From the NCBI GenBank assembly GCA_021791145.1, contig JAJYXE010000044.1:1-39066 (forward strand): a DNA stretch of 39,066 nucleotides, in the 5' to 3' direction. The position numbers and the translations under genes were made by a program. The notes under the pieces were generated by a model. That model saw only the letters and a list, made by a program, of their open reading frames with translations. It had not been told where the DNA came from and made no database searches. Below, one piece after another: positions 7,120-14,349 of this stretch (the first letter of the stretch is position 1; each line of letters starts with the position of its first letter). The stretch is from Actinomycetes bacterium. Lineage in GTDB: Bacteria; Actinomycetota; Acidimicrobiia; Acidimicrobiales; RAAP-2.

Positions 7120-10100
7120 GAGCTGCTCCTCTCCGCGTCGGTCGCGCCGCGGCCCGATGTCTCCTGGCGGACCGGGACGACCACCCTCCCCTGCGATCCC
7201 CTCTCGGCCTCCGTGCCGGCCACCCGGATGCGCAGCGGCGCGGCGCACTCGACGGCGACCTCGTCGTGGGAGGCGGTGAGCCCGACAGGTACGCCGCGCA
7301 CGCGGAAGCGCAAGGAGAGCTGCTGCCACGCAGAGGGCAGGCGCGGGTCGACGACCAACCCGCCGGCCTCGACGCGGGCTCCGAGGAACCCGAAGGCGAG
7401 CGCCTGCCACACGCCGCCCATGGCGGCCAGATGGAGGCCGCCCGCAGTGGTCCCCGTGATGTCGTCCAGGTCGATCCGGGCGGCGACGCGGAAGAGCTCG
7501 AGCGCGTCGTCCGGCCTCCCCGCTCGAGCGAGGAGCGTCGCGGAGATCGCGGGCGACAGCGAGCTGCCGTGGGCAGTGCGGGGCTCGTAGAAGTCGATGC
7601 AAGGTTCGAGCGAGCCCGGCACGGCGTCTTCGGGCAGCATGTGGTGGATCATGAGCGCGTCCGCCTGCTTGATGAGCTGGGACTTCGCGACCCGCTCGGC
7701 GCCGAGCAGGACGTCGATCGCGACCGGCGGGCGCGCGAAGTCGGCGACCATGAGAGGTTCCAGAGCGAAGTAGCCGGCGAACTGCTCGTAGATCCCGCGC
7801 TCGGCGTCGAAGCCGTCGACGAGGCGCGCCGCGAGGTCGCGCCACGACGCTGCCTCCTCGGCGCGTGCACCGTTCGCGCTCTTCGCGTTGCCGACGCCAG
7901 AGCCAGCCTCGGAGAGCAGGTCCGCGCCGCGGCGCAGGTTCCATCGCGCCATCGCGTTGGTGTACGCGTTGTCGTCGACCACCTGGTGGTACTCGTCCGG
8001 CCCCATGACGCCGTCGAGGTGACCGTGGCCGGAATGGTCGAGGCGGATCCGGCTCGCCCAGTACCGTGCGGTCTCGACGACAAGATCGCGCCCCGGGCTG
8101 TCGAGGAAGGCCGGGTCTCCGCTCCATTGCGCGTAGCGCACCGCCGCCCACGCGACGTCGGCGACGATGTGCTCCTCGTGGGTCCCGGTGAGGATCTCCA
8201 CCGGCTCACCGTGCGCCCCGAAGACGAGCGTCGGCGTCACGTCGCTTCCGTCCCTCGCCGACTCCCAGGGGAACCGGGCACCCGCGAGGCCGAGCTCAGC
8301 GGCATGGGCACGGGCGGCGGGGAGCCGCCGGATCCGGTACTCGAGCATGGCGCGCGCGGCCCGGGGCGAGAGCGCGACCAGCGCGGGGAGCACGAAGGAG
8401 TCGGCGTCCCAGAAGACGTGCCCCTCGTAGGCCTCGCCGGTCATCCCGCGCGCCCCGACCGGTGCCTCCCCGCGCGCCGAGGCCGACGACAGGAGGTGGA
8501 AGACCGCGAAACGGGCCGCAAGCTCGTCTCGTGCCGCGTCCGCGCCTCCCGTGATCGTGACGCCGGCGTCTCGCCACCGACGCGCCCAGGTCCGCCGGTG
8601 GCCGGCGAGGAGGGCCTCGAAGCCGACCGCGTCGGCCTGCGCGAGCCGTCTTGCGGCGCGCCGCTCGGTCGGGGACGCCTTCTTGCCGGCCGACCACGCG
8701 CAGACACGCTCGAGGATCGTGCACCCTGACCGGTCCACCCACCGATCGCTCGCCGCGACCGCCAGGCGCACCTCCTTCGAGCCGGTCGACGCGACGGCGG
8801 TCCGCCCCCGGCGCATCGCCCGTGCGCAGGACCCCTCCACCGTGAGCGGGGCGTTGCCGCGCGAAAGCGTCCGATCACCCGCCTCCGCCCGCATCCCCAT
8901 GAAGTACGGCCGCTGCGCGAAGACCACCCTCAACGTGCGCAGACTGCGTCCCTCGTCGGCGCGGAAGAGCACGCCGGTCCGCAGGTCGACGACCGTCGAT
9001 CCCCCTTTCCCATCGGCGGGCGGCGCCGACAGCTGGAGGTCCGTCCAGACCGGGCCGTGCACCAGGCGGTCCTCGTCGTCGTAGAGGCCCGCCACGCAGA
9101 AGAGCGGCGACGAGCCAGCGCCGCGGTCCTCCCTCGAGCCGCGCGTGCCTGCCCGGCCGTTCGAGAGCGCGCCGAGCGCCTCGGCGACGCGCTCGGAGGA
9201 GGGGTGGACCGGGAGCGGGACGACCCAGCGCGGATCGTCGTCCACCCGAGGCACGCGCCGCGCGGCGCGGCGGGCGAGCTGTGCGTCGAGGAGCTCGAGG
9301 AACCGTCGGGGGCCGCCCCCGAGCGCTGCGACCCCTGGGGGCACCCCGCCGGGCTCCACGCCCACCGACACGACCACCGCCCGGGCGAGCTGTTCCACGA
9401 GCATCAGCGAGTCGCTGCCGGGAACCCCCCCGATCGGACCGAGCTCGTCGCCCGCGACGAGGACCAGCCGCCCGGTCAACCCCTCGTCCTCGAGCCAGCG
9501 GGCGGCGAAGCGCGCAGAGTCGGACTTGTCGGTGAGGCCGATCTCGACGTGCTTGACGTCGCTCGTGATGCGAGGGTCTTCGAGGCCGGCACTCCGGGCG
9601 GTGCGCCGGGCGAGCTCCACCACGTCGGCCAGCGTCCCCGCATCGGTCATCGCCAGGCGCCGTTCCACCGCCGTGAGCAGTGCGGCGATCTCCGCCTTCT
9701 TCGGGTCCGCCCACTCCGGCTCGGGGATCAGGTCGATCTTGCGCCGGTTCAGCCGGCTCGAGACCACCTCCGTCCCGAGCCCTCTTGCAGAGAGCTCGCG
9801 CACGACGAGCGCGGCCGCGCGGTCGAGCGCTGCGTCCTCCTCGGGCGTCGCCACGCGTCGGGAGACGAGCCTGAGGCCTCTCGGGGTCGCCCGGAAGACC
9901 TCCGATCCCCGGTTCGCGCAGAAGAACAGGCGGCCGGGTCCGTGCGGGCGCGCCTGGAGCTGCCCGTCCACGTTGCCCACGTGCGTCCCGCTCACCACGA
10001 AGACGTGGACACCAGCCGCGCTGAGCGCCTCGACGCGGGCCTGCAAGCCGGACGCGTCAGCGGCACGGTCGACGACGGCGGTCCCGTCCCAGTCGAAGAG

Positions 10101-10217
10101 GACTGCCTCGAACGTCTCGTCCAGTTCCGCCTCGCCGGGGTGCTCCCCACCGGGGTGCTCGTCGTCCAGTTCCGCCTCGCCGGGGTGCTCCGCGCCGGGG
10201 TGCTCCGAGAAGGTCAT
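7116..10217 (-). CDS. HAD phosphatase-GH65 glycoside phosphorylase/hydrolase fusion (OtsB1-like)
   Basis: The 1033-residue protein begins with a 30-residue EHPG/EAELD repeat, then a HAD domain (about 36-300; nucleophile loop LFDWDGTAV with D42 and D44, and the GDELGPIGGVPGSDS acidic loop). A GH65 enzyme follows (about 340-1010), with FWDADSFVLP, the catalytic-acid segment MGPDEYHQVVDDNAYTNAM, KQADALM and EPRTAHGSSLSP. GH65 members split or phosphorolyse alpha-glucosides such as trehalose, maltose or kojibiose; the HAD part resembles trehalose-6-phosphate phosphatases or beta-phosphoglucomutases. The same order occurs in mycobacterial OtsB1. A likely scheme is trehalose(-phosphate) breakdown in one polypeptide. 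It is coupled to the stress protein gene by a 4-nt overlap. Substrate is inferred. Confidence 0.88.
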   Translation of the reverse strand: MTFSEHPGAEHPGEAELDDEHPGGEHPGEAELDETFEAVLFDWDGTAVVDRAADASGLQARVEALSAAGVHVFVVSGTHVGNVDGQLQARPHGPGRLFFCANRGSEVFRATPRGLRLVSRRVATPEEDAALDRAAALVVRELSARGLGTEVVSSRLNRRKIDLIPEPEWADPKKAEIAALLTAVERRLAMTDAGTLADVVELARRTARSAGLEDPRITSDVKHVEIGLTDKSDSARFAARWLEDEGLTGRLVLVAGDELGPIGGVPGSDSLMLVEQLARAVVVSVGVEPGGVPPGVAALGGGPRRFLELLDAQLARRAARRVPRVDDDPRWVVPLPVHPSSERVAEALGALSNGRAGTRGSREDRGAGSSPLFCVAGLYDDEDRLVHGPVWTDLQLSAPPADGKGGSTVVDLRTGVLFRADEGRSLRTLRVVFAQRPYFMGMRAEAGDRTLSRGNAPLTVEGSCARAMRRGRTAVASTGSKEVRLAVAASDRWVDRSGCTILERVCAWSAGKKASPTERRAARRLAQADAVGFEALLAGHRRTWARRWRDAGVTITGGADAARDELAARFAVFHLLSSASARGEAPVGARGMTGEAYEGHVFWDADSFVLPALVALSPRAARAMLEYRIRRLPAARAHAAELGLAGARFPWESARDGSDVTPTLVFGAHGEPVEILTGTHEEHIVADVAWAAVRYAQWSGDPAFLDSPGRDLVVETARYWASRIRLDHSGHGHLDGVMGPDEYHQVVDDNAYTNAMARWNLRRGADLLSEAGSGVGNAKSANGARAEEAASWRDLAARLVDGFDAERGIYEQFAGYFALEPLMVADFARPPVAIDVLLGAERVAKSQLIKQADALMIHHMLPEDAVPGSLEPCIDFYEPRTAHGSSLSPAISATLLARAGRPDDALELFRVAARIDLDDITGTTAGGLHLAAMGGVWQALAFGFLGARVEAGGLVVDPRLPSAWQQLSLRFRVRGVPVGLTASHDEVAVECAAPLRIRVAGTEAERGSQGRVVVPVRQETSGRGATDAERSSS
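10119..10210 (-). repeat. 45-bp direct repeat at the start of the HAD-GH65 gene
   Basis: Two 45-nt units, starting at 10119 and 10164, encode 15-residue copies of the pattern EHPGxEHPGEAELDx immediately after the start codon. The units also contain an internal smaller EHPG duplication. The acidic repeat has no recognised function. Confidence 0.85.
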
Positions 10218-10261
10218 GCGCGCATCGCTCCCAGTGTGAAGGAAGGAGCGGCCCGAGCGTA

Positions 10262-10275
10262 GGGCCCTTTGGCTG
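10262..10275 (+). promoter_or_regulatory. Possible degenerate DosR-like box before HAD-GH65 gene
   Basis: GGGCCCTTTGGCTG lies 45 bp upstream of the start and resembles the box at 2750 if one extra C is allowed. Only 8 of 14 positions match the consensus, so this is a weak candidate kept because orthologous mycobacterial otsB1 is a DosR target. Confidence 0.2.
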
Positions 10276-10296
10276 TGCCCGGGTCCCCGCGGGCGG

Positions 10297-11262
10297 TCAA
10301 CCGACCGCGAAGAGGTCGCCGAGCCGCTCGACGCGGGCGAGGACCGCCGTCGCCCCGAACCGCAGCGCCGCGGGGTCGCCGCTCGAGGCGCAGGCGGCGA
10401 CCTCGTCCATCGTCACCGGCGTCGACACCGACGGCTCGGGGACCCCCCGCAACGAGTAGGCGGCGACGGTCGTCTTCGCCGGATGGTTCTGGCTCCAGTC
10501 GATGAAGACCTTCCCCGGGCGCAGGTCCGTGCGCATCTTTGCGACGACGAGGTCGGGGTGCGCCCGCTCGGCCGCACGGGCGATCTCCCTCGCCTGGTCG
10601 CGCACCTCCTCCCAGGGCCGGGCGGGAGACAGCGCCGCGTACAGCTGCAGACCCTTCTTTCCGCTCGTCTTGGGGCGCAGCGCGCTCAGCCCGCGCTCGG
10701 AGAGCACGTCGGCGAGCTGCAGGGCAACCGTGCAGCACTCGACGATCGTGGCCGGTGCGCCGGGGTCCAGGTCGAACACGATCTGGTCGAAACTCCCGTA
10801 CTCGCCGGGCCGGGTGCTCCGCCACAAGGGCACGTGGAGCTCGATCGCCGCGAGGTTGGCAGCCCACACGAGCGAGGCCAGGTCGGCGATCGCCGGCGCG
10901 TGGATCGTCGCCGACCCGTCCTGGCGGCTCGAGCGCGGCACGTCGATCGCCTCCACCCAGCCCGGCGCGCCTCGCGGCAGGCGCTTCTCGAAGAACGAGC
11001 CGCGGCCGACGCCGTCGGGGAACCGCACGAACGTCACGGGCCGGCCCGCGAGGTGCGGGAGGAGCACCGGCGCGATGCGCACGTAGTAGTTGACGAGGTC
11101 CCCCTTGGTGAAGCCCGCCTCGGGGAACAGGACCTTGTCGAGGTTGCTGAGGACGACGCGCCGGCCCCCCACCTCGGCGACGGTCCTGCTCTCGGTCTTG
11201 CTCTCGGTCCGGCTCTCGGTCCGGTTCTCGGTCCGGTTCTCGGTCCGGCGCTCGGCGCTCAC
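10297..11262 (-). CDS. ligD: LigD-type polymerase (AEP primase-polymerase) for end joining
   Basis: The 321-residue protein is the polymerase module of LigD, which adds nucleotides at double-strand breaks during Ku-dependent end joining. After a TE(N/S)RT repeat N-terminus, it has VGGRRVVLSNLDKVLFPEAG, FVRFPDGV, the metal-binding IVFDLDPG (motif I), TSGKKGLQLYAAL (motif II) and VFIDWSQNHPAKTTVAAYS (motif III). Motif II ends in Gln where many LigD polymerases have His. The GTG at 11262 overlaps the ligase stop by 4 nt (GTGA), so polymerase and ligase are separate but coupled polypeptides instead of one LigD protein. Confidence 0.9.
   Translation of the reverse strand: MSAERRTENRTENRTESRTESKTESRTVAEVGGRRVVLSNLDKVLFPEAGFTKGDLVNYYVRIAPVLLPHLAGRPVTFVRFPDGVGRGSFFEKRLPRGAPGWVEAIDVPRSSRQDGSATIHAPAIADLASLVWAANLAAIELHVPLWRSTRPGEYGSFDQIVFDLDPGAPATIVECCTVALQLADVLSERGLSALRPKTSGKKGLQLYAALSPARPWEEVRDQAREIARAAERAHPDLVVAKMRTDLRPGKVFIDWSQNHPAKTTVAAYSLRGVPEPSVSTPVTMDEVAACASSGDPAALRFGATAVLARVERLGDLFAVG
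11182..11255 (-). repeat. 12-bp tandem repeat encoding (RTE[N/S])n at the LigD polymerase N-terminus
   Basis: About six 12-nt units code for RTENRTENRTESRTESKTES at residues 5-24 of the polymerase. The repeat is in frame and precedes the conserved domain, probably forming a charged flexible tail. Unit number may vary between strains. Confidence 0.85.
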
Positions 11263-12599
11263 TGCCGCCCCCCGGGCTCCCTGACGACCTCCGAGGGCGC
11301 CAGGTCGTCTCTGAGGCCGAGCCACGACGGCTGCCGCAGCCGGCCCGCACGGGTCCACTCGCTGAAGCGCACCTCGCCCACGAGCTCCGGCTCCACCCAG
11401 GTCGCCGACGAGGCGTCGGCCGGCGGCACCGGCGTCGTGAAGGGGGTGCTTGCCCGGCGCAGCGGGCGCAGGTGCGAGAGGAGGTCCGCGATGGCTCGTT
11501 CGCTGAACCCCGTGCCGACCTTCCCCGCGTAGGCGAGCCCCCCGGGGACCGGAATGCCGACGAGGAGGGCGCCGAAGCCTGAGCGGGAGCCCTTGGGCGC
11601 GCTGAAGCCGCCGATCACCACGCTCTGGGTCGCCGACAGCTTCACCTTCACCCAGTCGGAGCTTCGCTGACCGGGGCGGTAGGGGCTGGCGGCGCGCTTG
11701 GCCACCACGCCCTCCAGGCCCTCGGACTCCGCGGCCGAGAGCACGTCGGTCCCCGGGCCCTGGTGCGACGGAGGGACTGCCCAGTGCGCACCGGCGAGCC
11801 CGAGCCCCTCGAGGAGCCGGCGGCGCTCCACGTAGGGAAGGGCCGTCGTCGAGACGCCGTCGAGATGGAGCAGGTCGAAGAGCATGTAGGTGACCGGCAC
11901 CGAGGAGGCGAGACGGCGGGCGCGCGCGGGGTCGTCGACGAGCATGCGCGGCTGGAGCGCCTCGAAGCTGGGCCGGCCGCCCGCGTCGAGCGCGATCACC
12001 TCGCCGTCGAGCACGACTTGGTGCGAGCCGAGCGACTCCCCGAGGGCGTGCAGCTCGGGGTAGGCGGCGGTCCGGTCGTGCGCGGCGCGCGACGAGAGGC
12101 GGATGCGGCCACCCTCCACGTACCCGATCACCCGGGCTCCGTCCCACTTGAACTCGTAGCGCCAGTCCCCGCCGCCGTCGGGCGGCAGGTCGCCCGGAAC
12201 CGCGAGCATCGGCTCGACGGTCCTCGGCAGCGGCTCCCAACCCTGCGGCGCGGGGTCCTCCCGGTGCAGCAGCCAGTCGTCGCCGCGGGTCCAAAAGAGC
12301 ACGAAGCGCGCGTCGACCCGGGACCCGTGCAGGTGGAACTTCACCTCCCGGTCCGTCCACTTGGTCGCCTCGTAGGTGCCCTTGTCCCAGATCGTGACCT
12401 CCCCGGCGCCGTACTCCCCCTCGGGGATGGTCCCCTCGAAGGAGCCGTAGGCGAGCGGATGGTCCTCGACGTGCACCGCGAGGTGGTTGGTGGTCCTGTC
12501 GTTGGGGAGCCCCTTGGGCACCGCCCACGACACGTACACGCCGTCGTGCTCGAGCCGCAGGTCCCAGTGGAGCCGACGGGCGTGGTGCTCTTGGATCAC
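11259..12599 (-). CDS. ligD: LigD-type 3'-phosphoesterase and ATP-dependent DNA ligase
   Basis: The 446-residue product combines a LigD 3'-phosphoesterase domain (1-about 125; IQEHHARRLHWDLRLEHDG with its conserved His and Asp, TIPEGEYGAGEVTIWDKGTY) and an ATP-dependent ligase (about 135-430; KWDGAR nucleotidyl-lysine motif, VVLDGEVIALD, EGVVAKRAASPYRPGQRSS). It cleans 3' ends and seals breaks with Ku. The only possible standard start is GTG at 12599, which cuts into the conserved beginning of the domain; in-frame codons upstream to a TAG at 12711-12713 still read like LigD (DSYRSKRDPARTPEP) but contain no ATG, GTG or TTG. Initiation is therefore uncertain. It overlaps the polymerase gene by 4 nt. 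Confidence 0.88.
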   Translation of the reverse strand: MIQEHHARRLHWDLRLEHDGVYVSWAVPKGLPNDRTTNHLAVHVEDHPLAYGSFEGTIPEGEYGAGEVTIWDKGTYEATKWTDREVKFHLHGSRVDARFVLFWTRGDDWLLHREDPAPQGWEPLPRTVEPMLAVPGDLPPDGGGDWRYEFKWDGARVIGYVEGGRIRLSSRAAHDRTAAYPELHALGESLGSHQVVLDGEVIALDAGGRPSFEALQPRMLVDDPARARRLASSVPVTYMLFDLLHLDGVSTTALPYVERRRLLEGLGLAGAHWAVPPSHQGPGTDVLSAAESEGLEGVVAKRAASPYRPGQRSSDWVKVKLSATQSVVIGGFSAPKGSRSGFGALLVGIPVPGGLAYAGKVGTGFSERAIADLLSHLRPLRRASTPFTTPVPPADASSATWVEPELVGEVRFSEWTRAGRLRQPSWLGLRDDLAPSEVVREPGGRQ

Positions 12600-12710
12600 G
12601 AACGTCGGCTCGCCCCGCCGGCGCCGGCGCGTGCGGCCGGCGGGGACCGGCTCGGGGGTCCGCGCGGGATCGCGCTTCGAGCGGTAGGAGTCGAGCGGCG
12701 TCCGGCCAGG
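12600..12710 (-). other. Conserved LigD N-terminal coding sequence without a start codon
   Basis: Read in the ligase frame, this segment encodes TPLDSYRSKRDPARTPEPV and a basic RTRRRRR stretch, the recognisable beginning of LigD phosphoesterase domains. No standard initiation codon is present, and a TAG stop shared with the upstream gene lies directly before it in the same frame. It may reflect a lost start codon, a non-standard start, stop read-through, or a sequence error. Confidence 0.6.
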
Positions 12711-13157
12711 CTATGCGAGGCGGGCGGCCGCAGCCGACGCCACCTCCTCCGGCGCGGCGGCGCACGTCCGCGCCGCTTGCACGAGGAGGCGCCGCAGCTG
12801 CTCGGCAAGCGTGAGCGCGGCCATGCGCGGGTCGCCGGCCGCCAGGGGGACCGGCACGCTTCCCGGGTCGAGCCCGGAGACGGCGAGCACCGCGCGGCGG
12901 AGCGACTGCATCGCCGCGATCAGCCCGTCCGCACCGGCGTCGTGGCGCTGCATGCACACCGACAACGCGAGCGGGAGCGCCAGCGGCGCGGCGGCGAGCA
13001 TCTCGTCCGTCGCTCCCCCGAGCACCGCCGCGACCTCCGCTGCGACGAGGCGCTCGGAGACCCCATCCTCCTCGGCCTCCGAGGAGGCGCCGCCCGCCAC
13101 GAGCCTCAAGCGGCACCCCTCGGGCTTGCGCACGTTCCCTCGCACGCCCCATAGCAT
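12711..13157 (-). CDS. Hypothetical Ala/Leu-rich protein upstream of LigD
   Basis: I do not recognise this 148-residue product. Its codons are strongly GC at third positions over the stretch examined and it reads as mostly helical (SERLVAAEVAAVLGGATDEML, ALTLAEQLRRLLVQAARTCAA). It has no clear signal peptide or catalytic motif. The ATG at 13157 was chosen because it lies close to the start of the region with coding character; a GTG shortly downstream is possible. It lies in the same frame as the ligase, separated only by its TAG stop, and is divergent from Ku, so it probably belongs to the end-joining operon. It could be an unannotated accessory factor. Confidence 0.5.
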   Translation of the reverse strand: MLWGVRGNVRKPEGCRLRLVAGGASSEAEEDGVSERLVAAEVAAVLGGATDEMLAAAPLALPLALSVCMQRHDAGADGLIAAMQSLRRAVLAVSGLDPGSVPVPLAAGDPRMAALTLAEQLRRLLVQAARTCAAAPEEVASAAAARLA

Positions 13158-13314
13158 CCCAACCGGGTGTGACGAGGTGGTGGATGGGCACGCACTGGAG
13201 CCACGCCGCACCGATCCCGGCGCCCCCTTGGGCGGTTGCCCTCGACCTGGCGATCGACCCCGGGGGTGGGCGGGACCTGCTTCAATTGAGGGGTCCGACG
13301 AGGAAAGGGGCGGC

Positions 13315-14229
13315 ATGCCCAGAGCCGTGTGGACCGGGTCGCTCAGCTTCGGCCTGGTGAACGTGCCGGTGGCGCTCTTCGGCGCCACCGAGGAGAAGTC
13401 GATCCGCTTCAACCAGTTCCAGGCTGGCACTGCGGACCGGATCCGGAACAAGCGCGTCAACGAGCGCACCGGCGACGAGGTGCCCTACCAGGACATCGCG
13501 AAGGGCTACGACCTGGGCGGCGGCGAGTACGTCCTGGTCAGCGCCGACGAGATCTCCTCGGTCGCCCCGGGGCGGTCGAAGACCATGGACGTCTCGGCGT
13601 TCGTGGACCTCGCCGAGATCGACCCCGTGTACTTCGACCGGACGTACTACCTCGCGCCGCCCGAAAAGGGCCGGAGCAAGGGTGCAGAGCGCGCCTACGC
13701 GCTGCTGCGAGAGGCGATGCTGCGGTCGAACAAGGTCGCCCTCGCGACCTTCGTGCTGCGTGAGAAGCAGCACCTCGTGGCCATCCGTCCCCGCGCCGAC
13801 ACCCTGGTCGTCGAGACGCTCTTCTACGCCGATGAGGTGCGCAAGCCGCTCGAGGAGATCGGCACGCTCCCCGTGGAGGCGGAGTGGTCGCCCCAGGAGC
13901 TCGAGATGGCCACCATGCTCATCGACTCGATGACCACCGCGTGGGACCCCGAGCAGTACCACGACACCTACCGGGAACGGCTCGAGGACCTCATCGAGCG
14001 CAAGCGGGCCGGCGCGGTGGTGGCCGTCGAACCCCAGGCACCCGAGGGAGCGCCCGTGGTCGACCTGCTCCAGGCGCTCGAGGCGAGCCTGCGGGCCACG
14101 CGCGGCGCCACGGAGCTCGACGCCTCGGGACCGGGGGGTCGCACGTCCGAGGAGACCAAGTCGAAGAGGGCCAAGAAGGCGGCCCCGGCGACGAAGCCCG
14201 CTGCGACCTCGCGTCGCAAGGCGTCCTAG
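13315..14229 (+). CDS. ku: Ku-family DNA end-binding protein
   Basis: The 304-residue protein is a bacterial Ku homologue, which forms a homodimeric ring on DNA ends and recruits LigD. The core beta-barrel domain starts MPRAVWTGSLSFGLVNVPVALF and includes IRNKRVNERTGDEVPYQDIAKGYD and LRSNKVALATFVLREKQHLV. After the core (to about 250) the tail is Lys/Ala-rich (KSKRAKKAAPATK), as in actinobacterial Ku proteins where it aids DNA binding. The ATG at 13315 has AGGAAAGGGG before it. The gene is divergent from the hypothetical-LigD operon, giving a complete two-component end-joining system in 4 kb. Confidence 0.95.
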   Translation: MPRAVWTGSLSFGLVNVPVALFGATEEKSIRFNQFQAGTADRIRNKRVNERTGDEVPYQDIAKGYDLGGGEYVLVSADEISSVAPGRSKTMDVSAFVDLAEIDPVYFDRTYYLAPPEKGRSKGAERAYALLREAMLRSNKVALATFVLREKQHLVAIRPRADTLVVETLFYADEVRKPLEEIGTLPVEAEWSPQELEMATMLIDSMTTAWDPEQYHDTYRERLEDLIERKRAGAVVAVEPQAPEGAPVVDLLQALEASLRATRGATELDASGPGGRTSEETKSKRAKKAAPATKPAATSRRKAS

Positions 14230-14239
14230 ACTGGCCCCG

Positions 14240-14349
14240 CCGGCCCCGGCCTTTCGCCTCAGCCCTGGCCGGGCCCCGGCCTTTCGCCTCAGCCCTGGTC
14301 GGCCCCGGCCGATCGACTCAGCCCTGGCCGGCCCCGGCCGATCGACTCA
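14240..14349. repeat. Four tandem 29-30-bp repeats between convergent ku and opuCA-like genes
   Basis: The unit is roughly a GGCCCCGGCC core followed by a TCAGCCCTGG end; the first two copies share one middle segment (TTTCGCC) and the last two another (GATCGAC). The copies are contiguous, so this is not a CRISPR array. The last, truncated unit contains the stop codon of the transporter ATPase gene. GGCCCCGGCC can form small hairpins and may work as a bidirectional terminator. Confidence 0.75.

Noticed and set aside
14240..14349. 29-30-bp repeats as a CRISPR array
   Set aside because: Units are contiguous with no unique spacers and no cas genes are present.
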